A stretch of 22,498 bases of DNA from Ruminococcaceae bacterium UBA794. GTDB taxonomy: Bacteria > Bacillota > Clostridia > Oscillospirales > Ruminococcaceae. The translations under genes were made by a program, and so were the position numbers. Position 1 is the stretch's first letter. Every line of letters starts with the position of its first letter. Shown one piece after another: positions 14,421 through 21,425 of the stretch. The notes below the pieces were generated by a model. The model was not told the origin of the DNA and did not search any database. It was given only the letters and a program-made list of their open reading frames with translations. The stretch spans positions 1-22,498 of the forward strand of contig DBIU01000001.1 in assembly GCA_002304735.1 (NCBI GenBank), given 5' to 3'.

Positions 14421-14849
14421 ATGAGGATAATGGCGGTTGATTTCGGCGACAGCAGGACGGGGCTTGCGGTCTGCGATAAAGGAGAAATTCTCGCTTCGCC
14501 GCTTGCGACGGTTTTTGAGAAGAATTTTGACAGATGCGCCGAGGTGGTTGCGAAAAAGGCTGCCGAAAACAAGGCGGAGATGCTTGTCGTGGGCGACCCG
14601 ATAAATATGAACGGAACGCGCGGCGAACGTTCGGAAAAGTGCCGTCTTTTCGCGGAGAAGCTGCGGGAGCTTTCGGGGCTTGAAGTGCAGATGTGGGACG
14701 AGCGCTCGACGACCGTTTCCGCAATCAGCATAATGAACGAGAACAACCGCCGCGGAAAAAAGCGCAAAGAAGCGCTTGACGGGGCGGCTGCCGCAATAAT
14801 TCTCGAAAGTTTTCTCGCTTTTCGCAAAAATTGCGCAAATAGCTCTTGA
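14421..14849 (+). CDS. ruvX: Putative Holliday junction resolvase / pre-16S rRNA nuclease YqgF
   Basis: A 142-residue RNase H-fold nuclease of the YqgF/RuvX family, the usual length. Acidic active-site regions are visible: VDFGDSRTGLAVCD near the N-terminus, the conserved VVGDPINMNGTRGERS, then WDERSTTV and LDGAAAAIILESFL, whose aspartate is the third metal ligand. In Escherichia coli the protein processes 16S rRNA 5' ends; the Holliday junction role is historical and less certain. It starts at ATG 14421 with GGAAAGG upstream and has its own strong promoter. The stop codon overlaps the -35 of the next gene's promoter. Confidence 0.94.
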   Translation: MRIMAVDFGDSRTGLAVCDKGEILASPLATVFEKNFDRCAEVVAKKAAENKAEMLVVGDPINMNGTRGERSEKCRLFAEKLRELSGLEVQMWDERSTTVSAISIMNENNRRGKKRKEALDGAAAAIILESFLAFRKNCANSS

Positions 14850-14874
14850 CAATTTAGTGCTTTTGTGTTACAAT
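14846..14874 (+). promoter_or_regulatory. Promoter of the DAHP synthase gene
   Basis: TTGACA (14846-14851) and TACAAT (14869-14874) are 17 bp apart. The -35 overlaps the ruvX stop codon, so the two genes are packed tightly but independently controllable. Confidence 0.85.
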
Positions 14875-14907
14875 AGCCTAAAGCGGTGAAATGTACACGA
14901 AAAATAC

Positions 14908-14932
14908 ACTGCAAAATACTGCAATTACTGCA
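14908..14932 (+). repeat. Three ACTGCA repeats in the DAHP synthase leader
   Basis: ACTGCA occurs at 14908-14913, 14918-14923 and 14927-14932, spaced 10 and 9 bp, about one helical turn. They lie in the short leader between promoter and ribosome site and could be an operator; this is inference. Confidence 0.5.
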
Positions 14933-14950
14933 AAAAAAGGAGAAAAAACT

Positions 14951-15982
14951 ATGTCAATGACGTTCAACAGGAAGCTTCCCATTCCTAAGGAGATAAAAGA
15001 AATGTATCCGCTTTCGGACGAGATAAAGGCGGTTAAAGCCGAGCGCGACCGCGAAATCGCGGACGTTTTGACGGGAAAATCGAAGAAGTTTATTCTGATA
15101 ATCGGACCTTGCTCCGCGGATAACGAGGACTCGGTTATGGATTATATCAACAGGCTTGCAAAGGTTAACGAACAGGTTAAGGACAAGCTTGTGATTATAC
15201 CGAGAATTTACACGGGAAAGCCGCGCACAAACGGAATGGGCTATAAGGGAATGTTGCATCAGCCCGACCCCGCGAAGCCCGAGGATATGCTCGAAGGCAT
15301 CATCAAAATCCGCGAGCTTCACGCGCGCGCAATCAAGGAAACGCATCTCACCTGCGCGGACGAAATGCTCTACACGGAGAATTATCGTTATCTTTCGGAT
15401 TTGCTGTCTTATGTGGCGATAGGAGCGCGTTCCGTCGAGGACCAGCAGCATCGCCTTGTCGCTTCGGGAATGGAGTGTCCCGTGGGAATGAAAAACCCGA
15501 CGAGCGGCACGCTTTCGGTTATGTTCAACTCAATTCAGGCGGCTCAGGCGAAGCACACGTTTATTTACCGCGGCTGGGAAGTCGTTTCGGACGGCAATCC
15601 GCTCGCGCACGCTATTCTCCGCGGCGCTCAGAACAAGCACGGTCAGACTATCCCGAACTATCATTTCGAGGATTTGAAGCTCTGCGCCGACCTGTATGCG
15701 GAAAAGGGACTTCAAAACCCCGCGATTATCGTTGATACAAACCACTCAAATTCCGGAAAGCAATATCTTGAGCAGATTAGAATTGCGAAAGAGGTTCTGC
15801 ACTCGATGCGCCATTCGCCCGACGACGTGGGAAAAATGGTAAAGGGCTTGATGATTGAGAGCTATATCGAGGACGGCGCGCAGAAAATCGAGGAAGGCGT
15901 TTACGGAAAGTCGATTACCGACCCGTGCCTCGGCTGGGAAAAGAGCGAAAAGCTTATTCTCGAAATTGCAAATTCGCTGTAA
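14951..15982 (+). CDS. 3-deoxy-7-phosphoheptulonate (DAHP) synthase, class I
   Basis: A 343-residue enzyme catalysing the first step of the shikimate pathway, joining phosphoenolpyruvate and erythrose 4-phosphate to give DAHP for aromatic amino acids. It belongs to the AroF/G/H type: GPCSADNEDSVMDY, IPRIYTGKPRTNGMGYKGM, CPVGMKNPTSGT, YRGW and VDTNHSNSGKQYLEQ are all present, and MIESYIEDGAQKI near the end is typical. The first ~25 residues fit an N-terminal extension of this class. I start it at ATG 14951, 8 bp after GGAG; an in-frame ATG at 14891 lacks a good site. Feedback regulation by Phe, Tyr or Trp is usual for the family, but which one applies cannot be read here. The gene lies directly before a tyrosine-responsive locus. 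Confidence 0.95.
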   Translation: MSMTFNRKLPIPKEIKEMYPLSDEIKAVKAERDREIADVLTGKSKKFILIIGPCSADNEDSVMDYINRLAKVNEQVKDKLVIIPRIYTGKPRTNGMGYKGMLHQPDPAKPEDMLEGIIKIRELHARAIKETHLTCADEMLYTENYRYLSDLLSYVAIGARSVEDQQHRLVASGMECPVGMKNPTSGTLSVMFNSIQAAQAKHTFIYRGWEVVSDGNPLAHAILRGAQNKHGQTIPNYHFEDLKLCADLYAEKGLQNPAIIVDTNHSNSGKQYLEQIRIAKEVLHSMRHSPDDVGKMVKGLMIESYIEDGAQKIEEGVYGKSITDPCLGWEKSEKLILEIANSL

Positions 15983-15989
15983 AAAGCGC

Positions 15990-16018
15990 TTGACAAAAGC
16001 GGATTAATATGTTATAAT
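15990..16018 (+). promoter_or_regulatory. Promoter of the T-box / tyrS operon
   Basis: TTGACA (15990-15995) and TATAAT (16013-16018) are 17 bp apart with TGT before the -10. It begins 8 bp after the DAHP synthase stop codon. Confidence 0.93.
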
Positions 16019-16027
16019 GCCATTAAT

Positions 16028-16271
16028 TCAATATAAAAAAGCGTTGACGGGAACGGAGTAGTTTTCGGGAAAATCCTTTCAGAGAGCCGTTGTTTGGTGC
16101 GAAACGGCAGGAATCCGAAGATGAATTACCTCTCGGAGCGGCGGTGCGAACGCGTTTGCAAGTAGTTCCGCACGGGTAAGCCCGTTAAAGCTGTTCAAAG
16201 GCGGGTTTTCCCGCAAATTGAGGTGGTACCGCGGTTTTTCGCCCTCTTGCTTTAGGCAGGAGGGCGTTTTT
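16028..16271 (+). ncRNA. T-box riboswitch, tyrosine-type
   Basis: This leader senses uncharged tRNA and controls transcription read-through. The T-box core AGGTGGTACCGCGG is at 16221-16234. The tRNA-end pairing TGGT (16224-16227) fits ACCA, so a discriminator A as in tRNA-Tyr. Stem I elements include AGTA at 16057-16060 and GAA at 16123-16125 (S-turn), AGAGAG at 16081-16086 and GGTG at 16096-16099. TAC at 16127-16129 follows the S-turn at the place expected for the specifier codon, matching the tyrS gene downstream. The terminator arms are 16241-16250 and 16256-16265, followed by a T run at 16267-16271. The specifier placement is judged by eye. Confidence 0.93.
16241..16271 (+). terminator. 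Regulated terminator of the T-box
   Basis: GCCCTCTTGC pairs with GCAGGAGGGC around a short loop and is followed by GTTTTT. The antiterminator containing the T-box sequence would compete with the 5' arm. Confidence 0.9.
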
Positions 16272-16290
16272 GGTTTTAGGTTGTTTTTGT

Positions 16291-16355
16291 GAAAGGAGCA
16301 CGCTGTGAAACCCTTAAAATTCATCTGCTTTTTCCTTGCGGGCGCGATAATTCAG
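16291..16355 (+). repeat. Direct repeat, copy 1
   Basis: Bases 16291-16355 match 16799-16863 with two visible differences. The repeat covers the ribosome site, GTG start and first 17 codons of the two membrane protein genes, and marks the tandem duplication that created them. Confidence 0.9.
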
Positions 16356-16745
16356 ACGGCGTTTTATTTTTTGGGATATTTGGGGTTTTTCGGCGGTTGG
16401 GGAGGAGTTGTAACAGCGGTTTTGTTTTCGGTATTTTTGGGATTGGGGCTTGGCTTTTCCGCGCGCAATTTAGCCGTGAAAAAGATGAAAATGCCGCCTT
16501 TTCCGCTTGTGATGACATATGTCGCGGGAACAGTCGCGGTGATTGCCGCAATCAGGATTTTAACCGAAATAAACAACCCGCATCGCCCCGACAACACCGG
16601 TCTTGGCAATCTCCCAAATCTCGGCAGGAACATCGCGCTCTTTATATGGCTTCTGACAATTCCCTCGGCGGCTATAAACGCGATAATTCAGGTTATTATA
16701 GGCATAAGGGATAAAATAAAAATGAAAAAGGAGAAAAGCAGGTGA
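16305..16745 (+). CDS. Four-helix membrane protein, first of a tandem pair under T-box control
   Basis: A 146-residue hydrophobic protein with four predicted membrane segments: around FICFFLAGAIIQTAFYFLG, VVTAVLFSVFLGLGLGF, VMTYVAGTVAVIAAIRI and LFIWLLTIPSAAINAIIQVI. A conserved basic loop (ARNLAVKKMKM) lies between segments two and three, and a basic tail ends it. It starts at GTG 16305 with GGAG 6 bp upstream, 34 bp after the T-box terminator. I do not recognise the family. Its position after a tyrosine T-box and before tyrS suggests a role connected with tyrosine supply or use, but the protein is shorter than known amino acid transporters, so no function is assigned. Confidence 0.82.
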   Translation: MKPLKFICFFLAGAIIQTAFYFLGYLGFFGGWGGVVTAVLFSVFLGLGLGFSARNLAVKKMKMPPFPLVMTYVAGTVAVIAAIRILTEINNPHRPDNTGLGNLPNLGRNIALFIWLLTIPSAAINAIIQVIIGIRDKIKMKKEKSR

Positions 16746-16798
16746 AATTAGACGGCTTTGGAATTTTTGTCAAGGATATGGCGGTTATGTTTTTTATG

Positions 16799-16863
16799 GA
16801 AAGGAGTACGCTGTGAAACCCTTAAAATTCATCTGCTTTTTCCTCGCGGGCGCGATAATTCAG
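16799..16863 (+). repeat. Direct repeat, copy 2
   Basis: This is the second copy of the 65-bp repeat, offset by 508 bp from the first. Similarity continues in blocks through both genes, for example around the basic loop at 16460-16490 and 16973-17002, while the middle segments have diverged. Confidence 0.9.
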
Positions 16864-17220
16864 CTTGCACTTTTCATTTTATATGTGTGCTTGGGACTTT
16901 TGGGCGGCGGAGGAGGACTTGTTGCCATATCTATGTTTACGGCAGTTTTGGGAGTTTGTCTTGGCTTTGCCGCGCGCAAATTAGCCGTGAAAAAGATGAA
17001 AATGTCTGCGAATGTCCTCACGATGAGCTATGTCGCGGGAACGCTCGCGTTTATGGCTGTAATATTTATCTATGCCCTCGAGCATGACAAAGGATTATTT
17101 GCGATAAGTCTGGCATTTTCAACGCTGCCTTCCGCGGCAGTAAACGCGGTTATTCAGTTAATTATCTGCATTATAGATAAAATAAATCAAAATAAGGAGA
17201 AAAACAATGGAACTTTATGA
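16813..17220 (+). CDS. Four-helix membrane protein, second of the tandem pair, overlapping tyrS
   Basis: A 135-residue paralogue of the gene before it, with an identical first 17 residues (MKPLKFICFFLAGAIIQ), the same basic loop (ARKLAVKKMKM) and four membrane segments. It starts at GTG 16813 with GGAG 6 bp upstream. Its last five codons overlap the start of tyrS by 14 bp, so it and tyrS must be on one mRNA and may be translationally coupled. The first membrane segment and the segment-two region have diverged from copy 1 while the loop is conserved, suggesting that both copies are maintained. Family not recognised; function unknown. Confidence 0.83.
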   Translation: MKPLKFICFFLAGAIIQLALFILYVCLGLLGGGGGLVAISMFTAVLGVCLGFAARKLAVKKMKMSANVLTMSYVAGTLAFMAVIFIYALEHDKGLFAISLAFSTLPSAAVNAVIQLIICIIDKINQNKEKNNGTL

Positions 17221-18412
17221 CGAACTTGTAGCGCGCGGACTTATCGCGCAGGTTACGGACGAAGAAGAAATCAAGAAAATGATTAACGCGGGCAAGGCGA
17301 CTTTCTATATCGGCTTCGACCCCACGGCGGACTCGCTTCACGTCGGTCACTTTATGGCGCTTTGCCTTATGAAGCGCCTGCAAATGGCTGGAAACAAGCC
17401 GATTGCGCTTCTCGGCGGCGGCACGGGAATGATAGGCGACCCGTCGGGAAAATCCGATATGCGCAAAATGCTCACGAAAGAGGATATCGAGCATAATATC
17501 GCCTGCTTCAAGAAGCAGATGAGCCGTTTTATCGACTTTTCGGACGACAAGGCGATTATGGTAAACAACGCGGATTGGCTTCTGAACCTCAATTACATTG
17601 ACGTTCTGCGTGAAGTCGGCGCTTGCTTCAGCGTAAACAAAATGCTCACGTTCGAGTGCTACAAGCAGAGAATGGAGCGCGGACTGACATTCCTTGAGTT
17701 CAACTATATGATAATGCAGAGCTACGATTTCTATATGCTTTATCAGAAATACGGCTGCAATATGCAGTTCGGCGGCGACGACCAGTGGGCGAATATGCTC
17801 GGCGGCACGGAGCTTATCCGCAAAAAGCTCGGCAAGGACGCTCACGCAATGACGATTACCCTGCTCTTAAACTCCGAGGGCAAGAAAATGGGCAAGACCG
17901 AAAAGGGCGCGGTTTGGCTTGACGCGGAGAAAACGTCGCCCTATGAGTTCTTCCAGTACTGGAGAAACGTTGCGGACGCGGACGTTCTGAAATGCCTTAA
18001 GATGCTGACGTTCCTGCCGATTGAGGAAATCCGCGAAATGGAGGGCTGGGAAGGCTCTCAGCTCAACAAGGCAAAAGAAATTCTCGCGTTCGAGCTTACA
18101 AAGCTTGTACACGGCGAGGAAGAAGCGAAAAAGGCGCTCGAGGGCGCGAAATCGCTGTTCGGCGGCGCGGGAAACACGGACAATATGCCCACGGCGAGCG
18201 TTGAAGCCGCGGACGGCAAAATCGGGATACTCGACCTGCTTGTTTCGGCGAAGCTCGCGCCGTCAAAGCGCGAAGCGAGAAATCTTGTCGCAGGAAAAGG
18301 AATCGCGGTTGACGACAGGATAATCGAGGACGCAAACGAGGTTATCGACATCACAAACGAGATTATCCTCCGCAAGGGAAAGAAAGTTTTCATTAAGATT
18401 AAGAAAGCATAA
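17207..18412 (+). CDS. tyrS: Tyrosine-tRNA ligase
   Basis: A 401-residue class I aminoacyl-tRNA synthetase that charges tRNA-Tyr in the cytoplasm. Signatures are FDPTADSLHVGH with the HIGH-type HVGH at 45-48, GTGMIGDPSGKS, QFGGDDQWANMLGG in the tyrosine site, and KMGKT at 227-231 as the KMSKS-type loop. A C-terminal S4 domain (SKREARNLVAGKGIAVDD) binds the tRNA. It starts at ATG 17207, 7 bp after GGAG. It is the last gene of the T-box operon and ends at a strong terminator. The T-box makes it rise when tRNA-Tyr is uncharged, the usual arrangement for this gene in Firmicutes; the intervening membrane genes are not usual. Confidence 0.97.
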   Translation: MELYDELVARGLIAQVTDEEEIKKMINAGKATFYIGFDPTADSLHVGHFMALCLMKRLQMAGNKPIALLGGGTGMIGDPSGKSDMRKMLTKEDIEHNIACFKKQMSRFIDFSDDKAIMVNNADWLLNLNYIDVLREVGACFSVNKMLTFECYKQRMERGLTFLEFNYMIMQSYDFYMLYQKYGCNMQFGGDDQWANMLGGTELIRKKLGKDAHAMTITLLLNSEGKKMGKTEKGAVWLDAEKTSPYEFFQYWRNVADADVLKCLKMLTFLPIEEIREMEGWEGSQLNKAKEILAFELTKLVHGEEEAKKALEGAKSLFGGAGNTDNMPTASVEAADGKIGILDLLVSAKLAPSKREARNLVAGKGIAVDDRIIEDANEVIDITNEIILRKGKKVFIKIKKA

Positions 18413-18432
18413 GTTCGCCTCTAAAAAAGATA

Positions 18433-18467
18433 CGCCCCCAAAAGTAAGACGCTTTTGGGGGCGTTTT
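18433..18467 (+). terminator. Terminator after tyrS
   Basis: A perfect 12-bp stem (18433-18444 with 18452-18463) has a 7-nt loop and a TTTT tail. On the minus strand the stem is followed by TATCTTTTTT, so it may also end the convergent 925-residue protein gene. Confidence 0.93.
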
Positions 18468-18487
18468 GCACTATCGCTTTATAAAAA

Positions 18488-21265
18488 TCACATCTTCATT
18501 CCGCTCATTGTCATCGGCTTTTCCGCCGCTTCGGGCTTCTTGGCGAGAGCCGAGGAAGTATTGTTCTCAAACAGGTCGTTAAAGCTGATTTTCTCTTTGG
18601 CGGTTTCTTCCCTTTCAATCGCGTTTATTGAGGTCTTGCGCGCGATTGCGTTGTATTTTTCCAAGAACGGAAGCTCTTTTTCCTTATCGGAAAGCGCGTC
18701 CTCGTATTTATCCAATGCCGTTTCAAGCTCGCGCATCTCGTTCTTGACGCCGTTATAAATTGAATAGTATCTCTCAGCAACGCCGTTGTTTAACATCGTA
18801 TGGGTATCGTCGTTAATCATCACAAGCGAGAAATCACGGTTCGCCGACGGCAGATAATACTCCGCGAAGCCTTTGACGGTATTATCGCTGAGATTTGCGG
18901 GCGCCTGTTCATTTGTAAGCGAAAGAGCGCTCACTTCATAGCCAAGCTTCTTGTTATCCAGATAATCTCCGATTGTCCTTATATCCTCGGAATTGTCGTA
19001 ATAATAGCTCAACATTCCCTTTGCTTTTCCCGCGGAATAAGCGAACATTCCATCGAGATTATCGGCTGTTAAGCCGTCTGTTTTTTCGCCGAGATACATA
19101 TCGCTGCTCATATACATCAGATAGTATTCAAGGCAGTATTGCAAGCTTGTAAACGGCTTAATTCTGCCCGCCGTGTAGCTGTAAACATCTCCCGCGCGCT
19201 CGGTAGCTCTCTGCGCTTCGGCGTTTGTGGGAGCGATTTTGTTTTCTTTAAGCGGCTCATACGACAGGCTGAAATCCATAGCCATCTTGCCTAAAGCGTG
19301 TTGCTTAATAAAGCTGTCGCCAAAATCACGGTGATTGCTTGGGTCAAGACGCGGGATAGGCAGCTTTGATAATACGTCATAGCTGCTCGCGCATACCTTT
19401 TCTATATTCTGAACTCTGTCGAGAAGGTATCTGTTGTATGCTTCTCTTGTAACGTCGTTCTTTTCAACGTTAGATGAATTTGCAAATTCATCATAGGTCA
19501 TCACCTTGATTTCGGAAACAAATTCCTTGCCTATCCTGCTGCGAAGATTTATTCCGTCGGTAGACTTATCGGTCATTTCTTCATAGGAATAGCCCTTTGA
19601 CATACCGTACATAATCGCAAGATTTGCGCGTGAAACGTTATGGTTCAAAGACTTCAAAATGCGTCTGGGGTTGCCCTCAAAGTCTGTATATTGAAGGTCG
19701 TTTTGTATTCCCTCGTTGATTTTTTCGAGTCTGTTCTTGTCATAGGAGCTTGTATTATATGCTCCTGAGAAGAAATTCAAATCCAATTCGGACATATCGG
19801 CGTTGTACCGCGCCAAAGCGTTTCTGATTTGCGTAACCTCGGCGGCTCTCCTTGCGGCGGAAACGGTATTTGCGTTGGCGGGGTCGATTTGATAATCTCT
19901 CTGCGCCTCGTTTGCAACCTTGACCTTATCCTTGAGAGTAACGACAAAGCCGAAAAGCTGCTTCAAAATCGTCCACAAAGAACGGGTTTCGGTATTCATC
20001 GAAATATCGGTCTTTACGGGAGTAATAGGTCCGTTTGTAAAGCCGCCGTGACCGTCGGGAACGAACTTGCATACGTCGAGCTTTGCGCCCTCCATTGCCC
20101 TTGCCGCAATTCCGCACTTTATATCGGCGTTCTTCTTGATTTTGTTGAAATTAAAGTCGGTCGTCGGCTCGGAATTATCCGGAGCCCAGTTAACCGCCTT
20201 CCCGTCAACCAAAATACCCATAGCCGGGTCTATTCCCGCCTTTTCAAGGGTTTTCAGCTCGTCGTCGGTGTAGATAGCCTTGACCATACGGTCGATGTTT
20301 GTTTCGCCCCATTCTGTTTCGGTCGGAGAAAGCTCGTTTTTCTTCTGCTTTTCAACAAAGCTCTCCGCGGTAAGGTCCACAATAGGGTTCTTGTCGAAAA
20401 CAAGGCTTGCGGCCGTAACGTTTGGAGTAATATCCATATTCGCATAGTTTTCGATTTTCGTAAAGCCCTTTACCGAATTTTCAAAGGCTTCCTTTTCCGC
20501 GGGACTCATTTTCTTGTATATGTCCTTAACGGAAGCGAGGTCGCGTTCTTCGTCGGGAGTTGCCTTCTTAAAAACGTCGCTTTTTTCGCCCTTAGCAATC
20601 TTAAGTATCTCCTCGGCGTTCTTGTTTACAATTTCAAGAATGTCCGTCATCGGCTGAGTTTGATTTACTCTTTTTTTGCCGTCGAAGCCTGTAAAAATAT
20701 TCTTATCGGAAAACGTACTCATCAGCACGTTTAACGTATTCAGCCTATCCTCCTGAGGAATATCGCCATAGTGCAGATTAACGCACTTATCCGTCATAAC
20801 CTTTTTCATATCGCCGCCGATATTTCTGTCGGACGCTTTAACCAAAGCCCTAAACTCTCTGTTAACCTCCGGCGGGATTTCGAAATTTTCCCGAAGCTCG
20901 CTCATACAAGCCTTGATTTCCTGAATTTGACCGTCCTTTATGCATTTTTCAAACTCCGGAAAAATGAAATGTCTAACGGCGATACCCATTGATTTCTGAA
21001 CAGGGTCGGACATATTCTCGATAATCCCGTCGAAACGGTTCATTGAGTTAACAAGCTGGAAATAGTTGCCGTTTCTTCCGACAAGCTCGCTGCTTGTAAA
21101 GTCGTTAATTCTATATGAATACAGATTTCTGTTCTGCGAATAGCGTTCGCTTACCTGGTCGTTCCAATCGTCCTTTGAAAGCTTCGCTTCTTCATCGTCG
21201 CCGTGAATAAAGCCAAGAGCCTCTCTTATAAATTCGTCGCAGGTTTTAACCTTTTTCTTCGCCAT
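18488..21265 (-). CDS. Large soluble protein of unknown function, 925 aa
   Basis: A single intact frame from ATG 21265, behind GGAGGGAG, to 18488. I recognise no family. There is no signal peptide, no lipobox and no clear membrane segment; the only moderately hydrophobic stretch is near residues 430-445 (LWTILKQLFGFVVTL). The protein is charged and rich in Asp, Asn, Lys and Glu, with long predicted helical stretches and several KK/KE-rich segments. The N-terminus (MAKKKVKTCDEFIREALGF) is basic, and the C-terminus carries a coiled-coil-like region at about 850-890 and a Lys/Pro/Ala linker ending in MTMSGMKM. The gene is alone, with no obvious partner, between tyrS and gerC. It could be a structural protein or a leaderless exported effector. 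No catalytic motif is seen, so no function is proposed. Confidence 0.85.
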   Translation of the reverse strand: MAKKKVKTCDEFIREALGFIHGDDEEAKLSKDDWNDQVSERYSQNRNLYSYRINDFTSSELVGRNGNYFQLVNSMNRFDGIIENMSDPVQKSMGIAVRHFIFPEFEKCIKDGQIQEIKACMSELRENFEIPPEVNREFRALVKASDRNIGGDMKKVMTDKCVNLHYGDIPQEDRLNTLNVLMSTFSDKNIFTGFDGKKRVNQTQPMTDILEIVNKNAEEILKIAKGEKSDVFKKATPDEERDLASVKDIYKKMSPAEKEAFENSVKGFTKIENYANMDITPNVTAASLVFDKNPIVDLTAESFVEKQKKNELSPTETEWGETNIDRMVKAIYTDDELKTLEKAGIDPAMGILVDGKAVNWAPDNSEPTTDFNFNKIKKNADIKCGIAARAMEGAKLDVCKFVPDGHGGFTNGPITPVKTDISMNTETRSLWTILKQLFGFVVTLKDKVKVANEAQRDYQIDPANANTVSAARRAAEVTQIRNALARYNADMSELDLNFFSGAYNTSSYDKNRLEKINEGIQNDLQYTDFEGNPRRILKSLNHNVSRANLAIMYGMSKGYSYEEMTDKSTDGINLRSRIGKEFVSEIKVMTYDEFANSSNVEKNDVTREAYNRYLLDRVQNIEKVCASSYDVLSKLPIPRLDPSNHRDFGDSFIKQHALGKMAMDFSLSYEPLKENKIAPTNAEAQRATERAGDVYSYTAGRIKPFTSLQYCLEYYLMYMSSDMYLGEKTDGLTADNLDGMFAYSAGKAKGMLSYYYDNSEDIRTIGDYLDNKKLGYEVSALSLTNEQAPANLSDNTVKGFAEYYLPSANRDFSLVMINDDTHTMLNNGVAERYYSIYNGVKNEMRELETALDKYEDALSDKEKELPFLEKYNAIARKTSINAIEREETAKEKISFNDLFENNTSSALAKKPEAAEKPMTMSGMKM

Positions 21266-21356
21266 TATTCTCCCTCCAAATAATCAAGTTTGTGAAAATG
21301 TTTTCTGTCTGTTTTTACGCAGGGAGAAGAAAAACGTTACAAACGTTCCGAAACAA

Positions 21357-21400
21357 TTAAGCGCGGCGAATAATTATGCGGTGTAGCCTTAAGCGCGGCG
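21357..21400. repeat. Pair of 12-bp direct repeats between gerC and the large gene
   Basis: TTAAGCGCGGCG is present at 21357-21368 and 21389-21400, 32 bp apart. The second copy runs into the terminator-like hairpin. No clear promoter for the 925-residue protein gene is seen in 21266-21425. Confidence 0.5.
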
Positions 21401-21421
21401 CTCTTTCTTTCGGAGCGCCGC
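21395..21421 (-). terminator. Hairpin after gerC
   Basis: GCGGCGCTC (21395-21403) and GAGCGCCGC (21413-21421) form a strong 9-bp stem with a 9-nt loop 4 bp past the gerC stop. The T tract on the minus strand is poor (GCTTAAGG), so termination may be weak. Confidence 0.6.
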
Positions 21422-21425
21422 TTTG

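Noticed and set aside
14891..14950. Possible 20-codon N-terminal extension of DAHP synthase or a leader peptide
   Set aside because: The ATG at 14891 has no good ribosome site, whereas GGAG is correctly spaced before ATG 14951. The short peptide has only one aromatic codon, so attenuation is unlikely.
19829..20734. Plus-strand open frame of about 300 codons inside the 925-residue protein gene
   Set aside because: It lies wholly opposite the longer frame with a strong ribosome site, and its sequence looks unlike a folded protein family. Treated as a shadow.
21266..21420. Promoter for the 925-residue protein gene
   Set aside because: No -35/-10 pair with correct spacing stood out; CATAAT-like and AACGTTT repeats were seen but could not be supported.
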